Part shown: piece after piece, positions 35,446-46,682 of the stretch
Layout: each line of letters opens with the position of its first letter
Position numbering within the stretch: position 1 is the stretch's first letter
Origin: Copromyces sp. CBS 386.78
Taxonomy: Eukaryota; Ascomycota; Sordariomycetes; Sordariales; Sordariaceae
NCBI GenBank assembly: GCA_030685235.1
Contig: MU839142.1
Coordinates: forward strand, 200,626-264,625
Length of the DNA: 64,000 bases
Direction of reading: 5' to 3'
Translations under genes and position numbers: made by a program
The notes under the pieces: model-generated
The model's database searches: none
Told to the model about the DNA's origin: nothing
What the model saw: the letters and a program-made list of their open reading frames with translations, nothing else

Positions 35446-35674
35446 ATAAAGTTCACCACCTGTTTCTCCCTCTTCGCCACTGCGGCTACTTGCAGCTCCC
35501 GCTCCTCCCGCTGCCGTCTTCGATCCGCATTCCATGGATCCCAAAGCCTTAGCCGCTCTCAAGACGTGCGGCGGCGGCGGCACGGGGTATTGCAGCAGTG
35601 GACAATGCTATTGGATTGCTCCAACTAGTGCGAAACCCGGATACTGTCCCTGGAGTCCTTGTGGGAAGTGTTAG
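35446..35674 (+). pseudogene. Decayed small secreted cysteine-rich protein
   Basis: Reading from ATA at 35446, the frame gives a signal-peptide-like start (KFTTCFSLFATAA). After one surplus base near 35483, a second frame continues as LAAPAPPAAVFDPHSMDPKALAALK and then a cysteine-rich end with six Cys spaced C-x7-C-x4-C-x12-C-x4-C-x2-C, stopping at 35674. The leader sequence CAACC before ATA and the AAP cleavage region indicate that this was a secreted protein of about 75 aa whose ATG is now ATA and whose frame is broken. An intact frame of 46 codons still starts at the internal ATG 35534, without signal peptide. A sequencing error cannot be excluded for the frameshift. The parent family is not recognised. 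Confidence 0.55.
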
Positions 35675-38412
35675 ATGCCCGGGGATTGGCATCTCAAGTG
35701 AGTGTGGTCACGAATATCGCCGATAGATGGATGGATGGATGGCTCATAGTTGTTGACACCATTACAACATGAACACCCAGGTCCGGGAAGATTTGGGAGA
35801 TCAATGATGCAGAAATTTGTTAAGCAAATGGATCTTCCGTCATGACGAGAGAGGCAAAAATATGGGCGGGAAGGTGAGGAAGGAGCAACACAGAGAGTAA
35901 GGTCCCTTCCACAATGGTTCACGCAAACAGGCGGACACGACACGGGCATGATTTTACGAGGATGGAACTGAAGGAAAGAAATTACCTGCGGCGGAATTTC
36001 TGTAACCCCCACGGGGATGTTTCATTTCATGACACTTGTTCGTGGAAGGACCTAACGGTGATGGAGCGGAGGCACTAATTGATAGGCAAAATTTCGATTG
36101 GAGCTGAGGACTGCTTTTCCTCTTCAACATCCATCATTGCCATTCTCCTCACTTCCTTGCGGATTGAATATGGGCATCAACTTGAGCTTTCCGCGCTGCT
36201 CCATAATTTCGCCCTTCATCCCCTCTAACATCTCGCCGTCTACTCTTGTCCCATCACATCCCTTCCTGGTAAAAGCCCTTTTATCAAGATGATGTGCTTC
36301 TTCTTCGCCTTTTTCCCCAACATGAACAATAATACCCTGCCGTTCAGACTCACGCCCAGGTCCAACAACTGCCCCGTCCTTCAATCTCAGTTACAACTAG
36401 CACGAGGGGGAGTCTTTGCCGATCAACCATTTAACTTTGAGTGCACAGCGGGCTGGATATGCGACAGGAGTGGTCAACTACGCAAGTTCGGCAAGTTCAT
36501 CCCTTCGTTGATCAGATATGTTGCGCGGTGGTAGGAGGCTACTGGCGCGGCTTGGAGCACGATTGCTGACAATACCAGATGCTACAGATACTTCACGAGC
36601 GCATGAATGCTATCCGAGCATTCAAATAACTTCCGGCGATAACATTCCCATCCAAACTGTCGAGCTACGACGCATTTCCATCATATCAACACATGTCGTC
36701 AACTTCCAACCCTCCCAGAAGCCTCAGTTAACTTGGCATCCGGCATTTGATCCTGCCAATGCTCTTGGCTTACACTGCCCGATGCTTGATTCAAGCCACC
36801 ACGCGATCTCCCCAAGTTCTTCACTCCCTTCTCCCCTTTGAACAGGTTGCACAATAACCTACCGACCATACACCCTCACGGAAATTCCTCCCGTCCCGAG
36901 CCTGCATACAGCACTATGGGTTGCTATGGGCAAGACGAAATAACGCCGAGCGGTATTATTTGCTCTGCAGATTGGTCGACAGGGTCGCATTATGGTGTTG
37001 ACCCGCGCATGCCACACATGCCGTGCCGCTCGTCAACGGCGGTTGCCTAATAAGGTACATTAGCCTGATATGTACACTGGCAATGGATCACGGCCATAAC
37101 ATTGGATGCCGGAACACGGTTGCCAGAATGCTTGTCTGTTGTATCGACCTTTCATAGCACTCCCTAAATATCGAGAACGCGTCTGGAAGAACGAGGGAAG
37201 GGTCCATTACCACGGCTTTGGTAGACTGACAACAAACGGGCCGAGGACACTTCGCCATCGCCTTTGGTGTAGAAGTTTGGGAGCTGAAAAATGCATGGAA
37301 ATGACATGAATAGCAGGAGGATATTTTGAATGGAATCTGCACGTAAGTAGCCTATGGTGAGTGGTGCGCCTCTTCCCTTCACGCCATGTATGCCGGATCT
37401 CTTGTCCTTCTGGGCGGTCGGCTTCAGCCTGACCGGTCCTCACTCGTTCCATTACTAACTTGAACCTCTCCTGTCCAGGAGTCACAGGCTAAACCAACAT
37501 TACTCACAAGGAACGCTCATGGTCGTGCTCATCGTCGCATTTGGTTGCTTGTATTCACAGTCCAGACAAAACGAGTTCAGCGAGACGGTTCCGGGTGGAG
37601 GAGCAATACCGTCGTTTGTGACGGGCAACCATGGAAAACCTGAGTCCGTCGACAAACCCGGTGATGTTGACCGTTCTTGTAGCGCCTTGTCCGTACTGGG
37701 CAAACATGTTTGTCACGTCGGCTCCCTACCTTGTTCCAAGGAGCATATACTCTTCATCAAGAGAAGTCATCTTGTTGATCCTGCTTCTGTGGTCATTCGT
37801 TATTCACCCAGCGTCTTGTCGTCTGCCAACCTCCCAACATATGTGTTACCCTCCTTCACGCCAAGCCGAGCGAGTGCATCCATCCAGTCAGGCTCGTACC
37901 AGACGGGATCTTGATCTTGGCAATGAGATCGTTGGCTGTTTCGTTCATCCTGATGGGAGGCGAGCTGAATGCAAACATGCACCTCTAGCCAACCGCCTAT
38001 GTGCAAACTTCTTTAGGCAAACAAGCACGGTTGAATATGCTTGGAGCATCGTCCACGTCATCTCAAATCATGCACGCGTTATCTGAGATGCAACCAAGCG
38101 AGACTTCGTTGGCAACCTGTCGTGTCCGGCCTTTCACACTCATTCTCTCAGTTGAGCCAGATGCATTTTCGATCCACACATACCTAGATTACCACTCTCG
38201 TCTTATATGTACCTACATATATTGAAGAATTTTCCCTCCCTCACTTTCGTTCTCTTTCTTCTTCTTCAATCAAACAAGTTCATTACTAGTACAACTACTC
38301 TTCTGCCCTGGTACCAAAGGTACTTACATCACTCCGTTCACTTTGACATCCCCAAGTAACACAAGAGCATCATCTTTCTGACTTCAGCGACTATACAGCT
38401 CCATTGACGAAA
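35675..38412. other. Long intergenic spacer
   Basis: No gene could be assembled. On the minus strand between 38010 and 37480 several short stretches look protein-like in shifting frames (for example MNETANDLIAKIKIPSG, and TVSLNSFCLDCEYKQPN), which may be the remains of a dead gene, but I could not identify it or join exons. Confidence 0.45.
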
Positions 38413-38686
38413 ATGCCCAAACATAATATGACCAAATCAGATTCTTCACGAATCCAGTCATCACAGGTAAAGCATACTACACTATTAACGTTCAATAATG
38501 TTGTTTCTAACGAGATAACAGGCTAAGCGCGGTGGTAACATGAGCTCGGGAGGCTTTGCAGCTCGTGCTCAGAGTGCTGGAGACAAATGGGCCGCTTCGC
38601 AGAGAACAAAGGCTTCGGGTTTCACTAGCCGTACCTCTAATTCGAATCGGCCCAGCACTGGAACTAGTTCTTGTAGCATAATGTAG
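38413..38686 (+). CDS. 72-aa seed-maturation-like protein ending in a CaaX box
   Basis: Exons 38413-38466 and 38522-38686. The 55-nt intron has GTAAAG, a TCTAACG branch and AACAG, phase 0. The protein starts MPKHNMTKSDSSRIQSSQ and continues AKRGGNMSSGGFAARAQSAGDKWAA, matching the small ascomycete family related to the plant seed maturation (SMP) motif, known in fungi from short hydrophilic proteins of unknown role. It ends in SSCSIM: C-S-I-M fits a CaaX prenylation signal with Met last, which favours farnesylation. If used, the protein would be membrane-anchored. No transmembrane segment. A C/T-rich leader precedes the ATG. Confidence 0.8.
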
Positions 38687-39196
38687 GCACCTAGCTTCTT
38701 AGGCAAAGAAGGGCAAAGACGCAGCCTGGAAGGAAATTATCCTATTTAGGTGGAATACGCACATCAACCTACTTCTACACCATTTGTTCAAAATGCACCT
38801 ATCTTCAATCTCAGATAAACCTCCAGCAAACCCAACGGTCCATCATCAAAGACATTCCTGATTTCATATCTCTCGTCCGCCTGCTTCAGAAGCTGCTCAA
38901 ACTCGGCCTTCGTGCGTTGTTTAGCCCCAGTTGACCAGCATCACCATATCGACCTGGCGTATATTGCGCTCCCGATGACGTGGCCAGGTTCCAGGTTCGG
39001 GGATGATGATATCGTTGATCAGTAGCGGAGTTTCGGGGCTCGAGTTCTCCAGACCAGGGACAAAGGCCTTGAAGATGGCGGGTGACCACGTCCTTGTCGG
39101 CCCAATTGTGAGTGCACTGGCGGATCAGGAAAGCCGCGGCATCATTGATAGGCTGGGGATCGAAGAAGCTATGCTGCATGTATCGCACACACGGGA

Positions 39197-39220
39197 GGGG
39201 GGGGGGGGGGGGGGGGGGGG
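39197..39220. repeat. Poly-G tract, 24 nt
   Basis: A G homopolymer inside the methyltransferase relic, 88 bp from the second assembly gap. Confidence 0.9.
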
Positions 39221-39308
39221 TTTGTGTTTAATTTGCTTGACGGAGCGAGGGGGGCGTGGGGTGCTGCCCGATGAAGGCCAACGAGGGGACGAGACGTGAC
39301 AACTGGCA

Positions 39309-39318
39309 NNNNNNNNNN
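39309..39318. other. Assembly gap (10 N)
   Basis: Ten N lie between two parts of the methyltransferase relic. In the family, the segments flanking this zone are normally separated by only some 10-20 residues, so the real gap may be tiny and the roughly 100 bp between poly-G and N may be artefact or insertion. Confidence 0.9.
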
Positions 39319-39842
39319 GCCGGGCGCGCCCCCCGCGAGTTCTTGGATGAGAGATTCCTTGCCTTCAGCGAGCATGTCGGCGTTGGGGTCCTGCACGATG
39401 AAGTCCAAATCGGGGTAGATCCGTTTCCAGTGTCAGACCAAGTCATGAGTCAAGAGGAGGCAGAGAAACAAAGACTTACCAGGGCCAAGCTCTTGGAGAT
39501 GTGACCATTGCCACCGACGACATTAACGACGGTCCCTTTGAGAGCAGACCAGTTGAACCCGTCCTTGAGCAAGTAGTCAAGATAGGGGTCCATCTTCCTC
39601 AGGCCCGCTATACATGAGGTTCCGGCGCAGGACGATGTACCTGACGGGCATCTTTTCCATCTTGGCTGTCTATGTCGGCTGGACTGTGTGTGCACGGCGG
39701 TGTTTATTGCGCACAAGAACCCCCGTGGCGGCCAAGTTCAGCTTGTTCTGGATTTACGCCTACAGCCCGGCTTATAACTTGTGTGTTTCAACGCTCTTAC
39801 ACTTTGTAGGCAAAATAATTTCAGCAGAAAGCGTTCACTGTC

Positions 39843-39849
39843 TATATAA
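39843..39849 (+). promoter_or_regulatory. TATA box of the 5S rRNA gene
   Basis: TATATAA is centred about 29 nt upstream of the 5S start, the position at which Neurospora 5S genes carry an essential TATA element for RNA polymerase III. Confidence 0.8.
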
Positions 39850-39874
39850 GAAAAAGGTTCTGAAAAGAAATAGC

Positions 39875-39993
39875 ACATACGACCATAGATGGTAGAAAAC
39901 TCGGGATCCCGTCCGCTCTCCCATAGATAAGCTACCAATCGCCTGACTAGTAGTTGGGTCGGTGACGACCAGCGAATCCCAGGTGTTGTATGT
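39875..39993 (+). rRNA. 5S ribosomal RNA (dispersed gene)
   Basis: A 119-nt gene starting ACATACGACCATAG and ending GGTGTTGTATGT. These ends form a nine-pair terminal helix. The invariant internal blocks are present: AACTCGGGATCCCGTCCGCT, CTCCCATAG and the box C region GTTGGGTCGGTGACGACC with GCGAATCCC. T residues at 39993-39998 end transcription. The helix II/III region (GATGGTAG ... CTACCAATC) differs from the main 5S type I remember for Neurospora but is compensated (GGTAG with CTACC), so it looks like a functional isotype. It is embedded in a dead transporter gene. Confidence 0.95.
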
Positions 39994-40557
39994 TTTTTGA
40001 CTTACTTTTGCACTCCCATACTTTTGGTCCCAGGATACAGCCTCTCTTCTCCCGTTCCCTTCTCCTTTTTATTTTTCAGTGAGTCACCATCAGTTCTTCC
40101 CCCTTTTGGCCTCAGCTGCTAACAAAGAACAGCCTACCTACCTCATCGAAATCTTCCCCTACGCCCAATTCGCGCCCGCGGCATCGCCATCTTCCAGTTC
40201 TGGGGCAAGGCCGCGTAGTTCTTTGGTACCAACGTCAACCCCATCGGTCCCCAGGCCATTGGGTGGAAGTACTTGCTGGTGTACTGCTGCTGGATCTTTG
40301 TGGAGGCGGCGCTCATTTGGTTTTTGTGGCCTGAGACGTCGAATCGCAGTTTGGAGGAGTTGGCTTTCTGTGAGTGTTCCTGGGCCCCATTGTTTTGGAT
40401 GAGCTTTTGCTAACAAAGGGTGTGATGCAGTGTTCGAGGATAAGGAAGACTTGGCTCAGTTGCAGCAAAAGAGGGTGGAGACCGAGCACGTGGGTGGGCG
40501 AGTTGGATGATGAGAAGCATGCTGTTGTGTTGTTCATGAGAAACAGAAAGGTTTGAG

Positions 40558-41164
40558 TGTAGACTAGACGGGTGAATTGAAGGGAAGGATGGTTTGGGTT
40601 TCCTGGTAGGACTAGGTGATTGTTGATGGTCCCTAGGTAGCTTTCCCATGAGCGGAACCGAACAGAGGAAATCGTGAGTGGTAGTTCTCCATAGCAAACC
40701 CATTGGAGGTGTGATTGATGGTCGAATTTTGTCTCGATTCCCTGATTCCATTAGTTGGTGATGGATGGATGGTTCACGGTGAAAAAGCCATGGGTGGGTG
40801 CCGTTAACGTTCTGGCGACGCGAACATCAGACGAACTTGTGGGTACTGGTCCAGCTGTATCCATCGGTTGGTCGATATCTGCAGTGTCATCAGACGAACT
40901 GCAAACTGCCAGAAAGAAAGATAAAAAATGAAGAAGTTGCGATCCTTTGTTCTTTGTCAATCATTATTCGCCAAAAGTAAGGTAGGTATCACCCAAGACG
41001 TTTGGTTTCAACATTAACATCAACAACCTCGAAACTTTCCAAACAAACAGGGCAAGATGTAACGAAATAGAAAAGAAAAAAAAAAAGAACGGAAACAGTT
41101 GCTCTCGAGAACAAGAAGACCAAAATTTACCAAAACAAGCAAAGCAAAAAGTACAAAAAAGATT
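40558..41164. other. Intergenic
   Basis: No gene seen; A-rich towards the tRNA. Confidence 0.5.
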
Positions 41165-41235
41165 GCGCCAAGAGGGAATCGAACCCCCACCTCATCCTTG
41201 GAAGGGATGAATCCTAGCCGTTAGACCATTGGCGC
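41165..41235 (-). tRNA. tRNA-Gly (anticodon UCC)
   Basis: A 71-nt gene on the minus strand with acceptor GCGCCAA pairing TTGGCGC, D arm GTCTAACGGCTAGGAT, anticodon loop CTTCCAA (UCC at 34-36) and T arm GGGTTCGATTCCC. A run of six T on the transcript strand (plus 41155-41160) serves as RNA polymerase III terminator. No intron. Confidence 0.95.
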
Positions 41236-42753
41236 TTTTTTTGGAGATTGTTGTTGGAAAATGCTGTGCAGTTGTGGGCTTAGATAGGTGGGTTAATGTT
41301 TAGTGTAGGTGGTGTGGTGCAGTGGTGGTACTATGGTAGCGCAGAATAGGGCAGTGCGGTGCAGTGCAGTTGGGACGGGAGTTGGGACTTGGGACCCCGA
41401 AAAAGAGGGATTTAGGGGCATGTTTCCTCCCCGATGCCTAAAACCCATCACTATTGAGGCACTTCTCGGGCTTGCACCGAACGGATCTTTTGTTATGCTC
41501 ATTATTACACCCAACCGGGCCTTGTTCCTGTTATGAGACTCTATAATACACGTGTATGTAGGGACTAGAGATTATTATTACTTGTGTCCATCACTTGTGT
41601 CCATCGCCATGTCCATCGCCATGTCGATACACTACAATGCACCGCGACACTGAATGGACCTTGTACACTACGTACGGACTCTGGGAAGGTGCAATGTGCG
41701 GTTAGCAAAGAGGGGTATTTATACCTGGGTCCTTGGGGTTTCCCCTTCAATAGTTTCTTCTAATCAACCATCACCTTGTTCCCAAAAGAACCAGTGCCCT
41801 TTGCAAGCCTTTCAACTCGCTGCGCGCAAGGTGAGAATGAGAAATGAGTCTATGTATCGCCGCGCCGCGCGTATCGCAGCATCGCCAAATACCTACATAC
41901 CTACCTCTACCTCGCGTTGGCGCCAAACATTGCATTTCCGATGACCGACCGAACGACTCCGCTTGAAGCTTGAAGCTATTCCCGTCTCCCGAATTACACA
42001 TGGCGCTCAGCGGCTGTCATCTTTGCATGCTATGTATGCCGTATGCGTGGTGTGCGTGGTTTGTGGGGAGTTTGCTTACTCCGATTTCCACCAGACGTCC
42101 TAACGTCCAACTCCAACTTCAACTTCAGCAGCCATCTCGCGACGTTCTCGTTCAAATCAGAAGTCTGAACGGGATATCAATATGTCGCATTTGATTTGCC
42201 GGCGTCAATGGCAGGCAATCAATCAATCAACCGGTGGACCGGGGGACGGGGACACGGTAACGGACAGGCGCGGGCGGGGCAATTGCCTGCTCTCTGCCTC
42301 GGGAGACGGGCGCATGAGCAGTGTGTACCGGACAAAGACACCAGCACTTAACCTTAACAGTACTTACTCACTATCAACAAAGAGCATGGGAAAAGAAAAA
42401 AAAAAAGATTTCGTCAAAAGACGGGCTAATTTTCATTTTCATTTTGGTTTGGTTTTGATTTTGGTATCTCTCCATCCATCAGCACCAACCAGGTATGTAA
42501 GGTATCATCCATCTCTCATCATCTCATCGTTATAGACATATCCATCCATCCATCATCCCGTCACTCAATGCCAGATCCAGACAAAAAAAAATCCGACAAA
42601 AAAACGACAAGACACTATATACAACCCAGCCAGAACTGCCACATAGCCAGCGATTACAACATCAATCGCGGTTCTTGATCCAAAAAGTTCAAGCCATGAC
42701 TGCTGCAGAGTCGACGACTTATCCTACGATCAAATCAAAGAAACCGCACCGGC
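41236..42753. other. Intergenic
   Basis: No gene recognised. Contains short CATCCATC-type simple repeats near 42470-42560. Confidence 0.5.
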
Positions 42754-43759
42754 TTAGACGGAGGTGTTGGCGCGGTACTGGTTGAAGTAAGAGGTCATGC
42801 GGGTCTTCTGGCCGGGTGTGAACTCCTCGTAGCAGGTACTGTTTCGTCATTGTCAGTCATCAATCACTTCCATCCAGTCAAGTCAAGATGGTGAAAAAAA
42901 AGGGCAACATACTCATAAGAGTAATCCATATAGTTGTGGATAGGATCCAAACCGCTCTGGCTCGGGCACGAGTCACGACCAGTAGGGCACCCGCTAGAGG
43001 CCGACGCCTGGGCGGGGGTATCCGACACGTAATCGCCGTTGCCAGTGCATCCGCCCTGGAAAGTATGGTACAGACCGAACCAATGGCCGACCTCGTGGGT
43101 GGAGGTGTGGCCGAGGTTGTAGTTGGTGAGGGAGCCGCCGGGGAGGGTGCTGTACAGGATGGAGCAGCCGTCGTAGTACCAGTCGTTGGACTTGGAGGTG
43201 ACGGTGGTGGGGAAGTAGCAGTAGCCCAGGTTGCTGCCGAGGTCCTTGAGGATGTACAGGTTGAGGTCCTTGTAGGAGCCCTTGCGCAGGGCCTTCTTCA
43301 TGGCGAGCTCGGATCCGTCGACGGCCCAGTTGCTGTTGATGGTGTAGTCGGTGCCTACGAGGGTAAATTGGATGCCGTGGGGGGCGTAGGCGGTGTTGAG
43401 GGTGGAGACCTGGTTGGAGATCATGGTGGACTACATGTATGTGCACTCATGTTAGTATACTACTGGAGGTCAGGTTTGAGAGACTGGACAGGATGAAAAC
43501 ATACGCTAACGTAGCCATCGCTGAGCGAGGTCGAAGCGGCAACGACGTGGAAGTAGACGTTGACGTTGATGGTGGCCTGGGCAGACATACCACCGGCGGC
43601 AGCGAAAGCGGCCTCCTTGTCGGCGAGCTCCTTGGTCATCTGGAGGTGCTGGCGCGAGGGAGAATCAGTACCGCAGTTGAAGGGCTTGACGGTGCCGACG
43701 GCAGCGCCGAGGGCGGCGGGGGCAGCAGCGGCCGCGAGGAGGAGAGACTTGATCTGCAT
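42754..43759 (-). CDS. Secreted zinc metalloprotease, M43 (pappalysin-like, MEP1 type)
   Basis: Exons 43759-43505, 43430-42913 and 42838-42754 give 285 aa. Two 74-nt introns have GTATGT donors. The start [20 protein letters not shown] is a clear signal peptide, followed by a short propeptide-like stretch. The catalytic motif [13 protein letters not shown] gives the metzincin HExxHxxGxxH with H197, E198, H201 and H207. Downstream, HNYMDYSYD supplies the Met-turn, and paired Cys ([24 protein letters not shown]) fit the fungal M43B family. The tail [16 protein letters not shown] is characteristic. These are secreted endopeptidases used in nutrition or host and substrate degradation. Confidence 0.95.
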
Positions 43760-46682
43760 GATGGGCTAAAGAAGAAGTGGTCCTGAAGGGATACAACTGA
43801 GGAGGAGGATTGTCTGGATGGATGAGGATGATGATGATGGAGAGGATAACCTGAAGAGAAAAGGAAATCACATCTTGGTCGGGGTCATCGTCGAGTCTTT
43901 ATACAAGATGGTTTTTCGCTTCTCACGAGAGTATCCCCAAAGTGTGAGTCCAAAACAGAGACGCCATGCATCGCAAGCCGTCCGTCGATAACATTGAGAT
44001 GGACCGGAATGGACCGGACCGACATGTTCGGTCGGTGCAGTCGACAGGTTCTGGAAGGTCAAAGCCAAATCCGAACAACCTTCCCAATCGGATCCTAGGC
44101 TCGCCTTTGACTTCGGCTATCTGGGGTGTCATTGCAGGCCGCATCTCGTTCAGCATTGGGTGGTTCGCGCCACATGCTGTCGTGAGGTACCACGACACGG
44201 CCCCTGTCTCCATGCCTTTGAGAGCCCTGCCACTTGTTCGCCCTCGCCGGCCTGCCAATCTGCCATGGGGGGGGCTTGTTTGTGTTTGTTTGGTGAGAAC
44301 AATGTCTATATGCAGAGGTGATGCTAGTGTCAGCAAAAAGATGTTACATCGTCTCTGCCATCCTCGTTTTATTTCGTTATTGTCACGTTACCGCACAAAC
44401 ATTCATAACCGACCGCAACAAGCCTCAACACCTCGGACTGCGGAATTATTCTCAGGTCGTGGCCTGCCATCGCACCGCACTATCTCCGTCCTGCCTAGCT
44501 GCCCCCTTTCATCTCCTCTGACTGGACAGCGTTACGATCCCCGATCTTCTTCATCCAGGACCACCCCGAGCTCGGCGGCGCGGACATGACCAGATGCGAA
44601 CCTCGCCTCCCGTTCGTCCATTTCCCGTACAACCAATGAACTTGCCCCGGGCGGCTGTTGAGCAGCAGGAACAAGCACTACGCTAGGTACATACACTAAA
44701 TAGTGCTGGCGCTGAATGATGGCTTTTAGCGACAGGCCGATGGTACCGTATGGTAGGCCGATGGTAACATGCCCGCCAATGGAATGAAACCTCCCTAATC
44801 GGGCAGTTGCCAAGCCGATCAGCGTCTGCGATACAGCTCGATAGGGGAGCTGTTGCCCGGGGGTTAGTGGGCGCTATTTGGCAACCCCTCTCTCATGGAA
44901 GACCCCCCTGTAAACAATGGATGTGTAGGGGGCATTCAGTAGTGTAGCGCCCGGCGGTTCCATCACCAGGGACTTTTAGGCAGTTGGTTTGGTGTTGGTT
45001 CGTCAACTTTTCAACTTCCCATTTGTGAGTTCGCCGCAGACAGTCATTAGAGTCATCAGAGACGAGAGACAAGGATACAAACGAGGGTTGCATTTTCCCC
45101 TCAAACCGAGACCAACTAGCTTCTCCGTCGATGTGCGGGTTTCCCCGTGCGGTTACTTGGCGGCTTGATGGCTTTCTGCGCTGTGCTATGCGTGCTGTAC
45201 GTGCCTGACTGACATTCCACTTTTGGCATCACGGCCCGTATTTGGTGGAGTGTGGGTGACGGTGGTGGTGAGTCCAGTCCAGTCGGGAATGAGACATGGA
45301 TGGAAAAGAGGGTGTTCGTGCTTGCCCATTTCCATCAAGCCACCACCATTGACGAACGGGAAGTGGCGCGGTCCGCGGGGATATCAGCACTGAATGGGGG
45401 TCAGTCGTCCAGGGCAGATCGATCAAAGTTGTCTGGCGAACCTGGATTCGTCAAATTCATGGTGCACATGTTGCCGAAAACGTTGAGGCGACTATCAGAA
45501 TCCTAGGTAACTATCAGCAATTGGTTCATCGACTTTTGTTCGCAATCACCGATTTACCTGACCTGTTACTTTACCTGATCAACTGTCCCTGCCAAGAGGC
45601 AAATTACCTTGTCAATGCTCTGTTCTGTCCCCGGTCCCCCGGCTTCGAATATCGTTATTGGATAGCATCAAATTGAAGGACTTGGTATGTACAAAAGTTG
45701 TGAAACGACCAAAGGCGAATAAAGCAGCCAATAGTCCTCCCGTAAAGGCACGTGGACACATAAACCATTCACATGTTTGGAGGGAAGTTGGGAAAGGAAA
45801 GAATGTCGCGGCTGCTACTTACTCCAGAGGTCTTTGGCAACTTCCTTCTTTTGTCATCCACTATCAAAAACGCTACTGCTGCAGAGAACCTGTGACAATA
45901 CATGATGCATTCACGGGCATCTTCCTTGGTCTTCAACAACAACACAATAAAAGTCCAGCCAAGAACACTGACCACGCCAGGCCACAACACCAAGGAACTT
46001 CCTATCACGATCTAGAGAACAACGCCCACGACTTAGACCTAGGTACTTCCCTCAAAGGAGGACTTGGTACCACGCAGAACACCCTCCTATCTTGTCTTTC
46101 CCCGCGTTTATTCCCCTGCCCTGTCATGTCGTGGACCGGACGCTTCATGCACATACATGCACGTCGTCGTTCTTCCGTGCGGTGTGGCGGTGCTCATAAC
46201 AGCTTCCCAAAGTAATTAACCTCTACAGATGATAAGTAGTCGCCTCATGCTACCTTTACCTTCCCAATCGGATGGATGGACTTCCAGGAACGAGCAGTGT
46301 CAAGTGTGACACCCAATTTGACTGGATACAGTACACTACTAAATTGAGAATGCATCAGATTAGATCTTGTGCAAGATAAAAAGACCGGATGAGAAAAGAA
46401 GAGAGAGACTACATAGTAAAATATTTGAGTGGTATCAAAAACGAGCAAGACGACAAGATATCCCCGTGCTCCTCCCCCAGAAGACAGAATACCTGCAATC
46501 GAACAAAGCCCACGAGCCATCTAAACTAAAAAAAAAACAACTTTATACATTGAAAGAAACACAACATCCTCCTATTACACTTTCATCTCCCTGGACTCCA
46601 GCTTCTTCACATCCGCATCTCCACCAACATTCATTCCTTCTTCTCCTCTTCCATCACCGCCCCCCTCTTCCTCTCCTCAGTC
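43760..46682. other. Long intergenic spacer
   Basis: Frames up to 207 codons (43966-44589, plus) and 185 codons (45658-46215, plus) exist, but they show no motif or splice-supported extension. I treat the region as non-coding. Confidence 0.5.

Larger units (their letters stand above)
38788..39611 (-). pseudogene. Truncated, frameshifted O-methyltransferase
   Basis: Reading the minus strand, pieces of a plant/fungal-type O-methyltransferase follow in order: DYLLKDGFNWSALKGTVVNV with VGGNGHIS (motif I), DLDFIVQDPNADML, RVRYMQHSFFDPQPIND, FLIRQCTHNWADKDVVTRH, then PLLINDIIIPEPG and finally YEIRNVFDDGPLGLLEVY. The frame changes near 39078 and again near 38927. The intron after motif I has GTAAGT but no AG acceptor. 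A poly-G tract and an assembly gap interrupt it at 39197-39318. The N-terminal half is missing; similarity ends where the transporter relic begins (39612). Poor sequence quality may explain some breaks, but not the lost N-terminus. Confidence 0.8.
39612..40557 (+). pseudogene. 3' part of an MFS sugar (lactose-permease-like) transporter, broken
   Basis: The relic starts abruptly with RRRTMYLTGIFSILAVYVGWT and runs through KFSLFWIYAYSPAYN to about 39781, then resumes at 40131 with TYLIEIFPYAQ, WKYLLVYCCWIFVEAALIW, PETSNRSLEELAF and, after an apparent intron (about 40371-40430), LFEDKEDLAQLQQK. This is the C-terminal third of fungal hexose/lactose-type MFS transporters. Damage includes a 2-base and a 1-base insertion near 39690-39725, loss of bases after PYAQ, an in-frame TAG near 40216 and a frameshift at the end. 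The N-terminal two thirds are absent. A 5S rRNA gene lies in the middle. Confidence 0.8.

Noticed and set aside
43966..44589. 207-codon plus-strand frame upstream of the metalloprotease
   Set aside because: It overlaps an equally long minus frame, lacks motifs and starts within the protease promoter region.
45658..46215. 185-codon plus-strand frame
   Set aside because: No recognisable motif, composition like flanking DNA, and no promoter or splice support.
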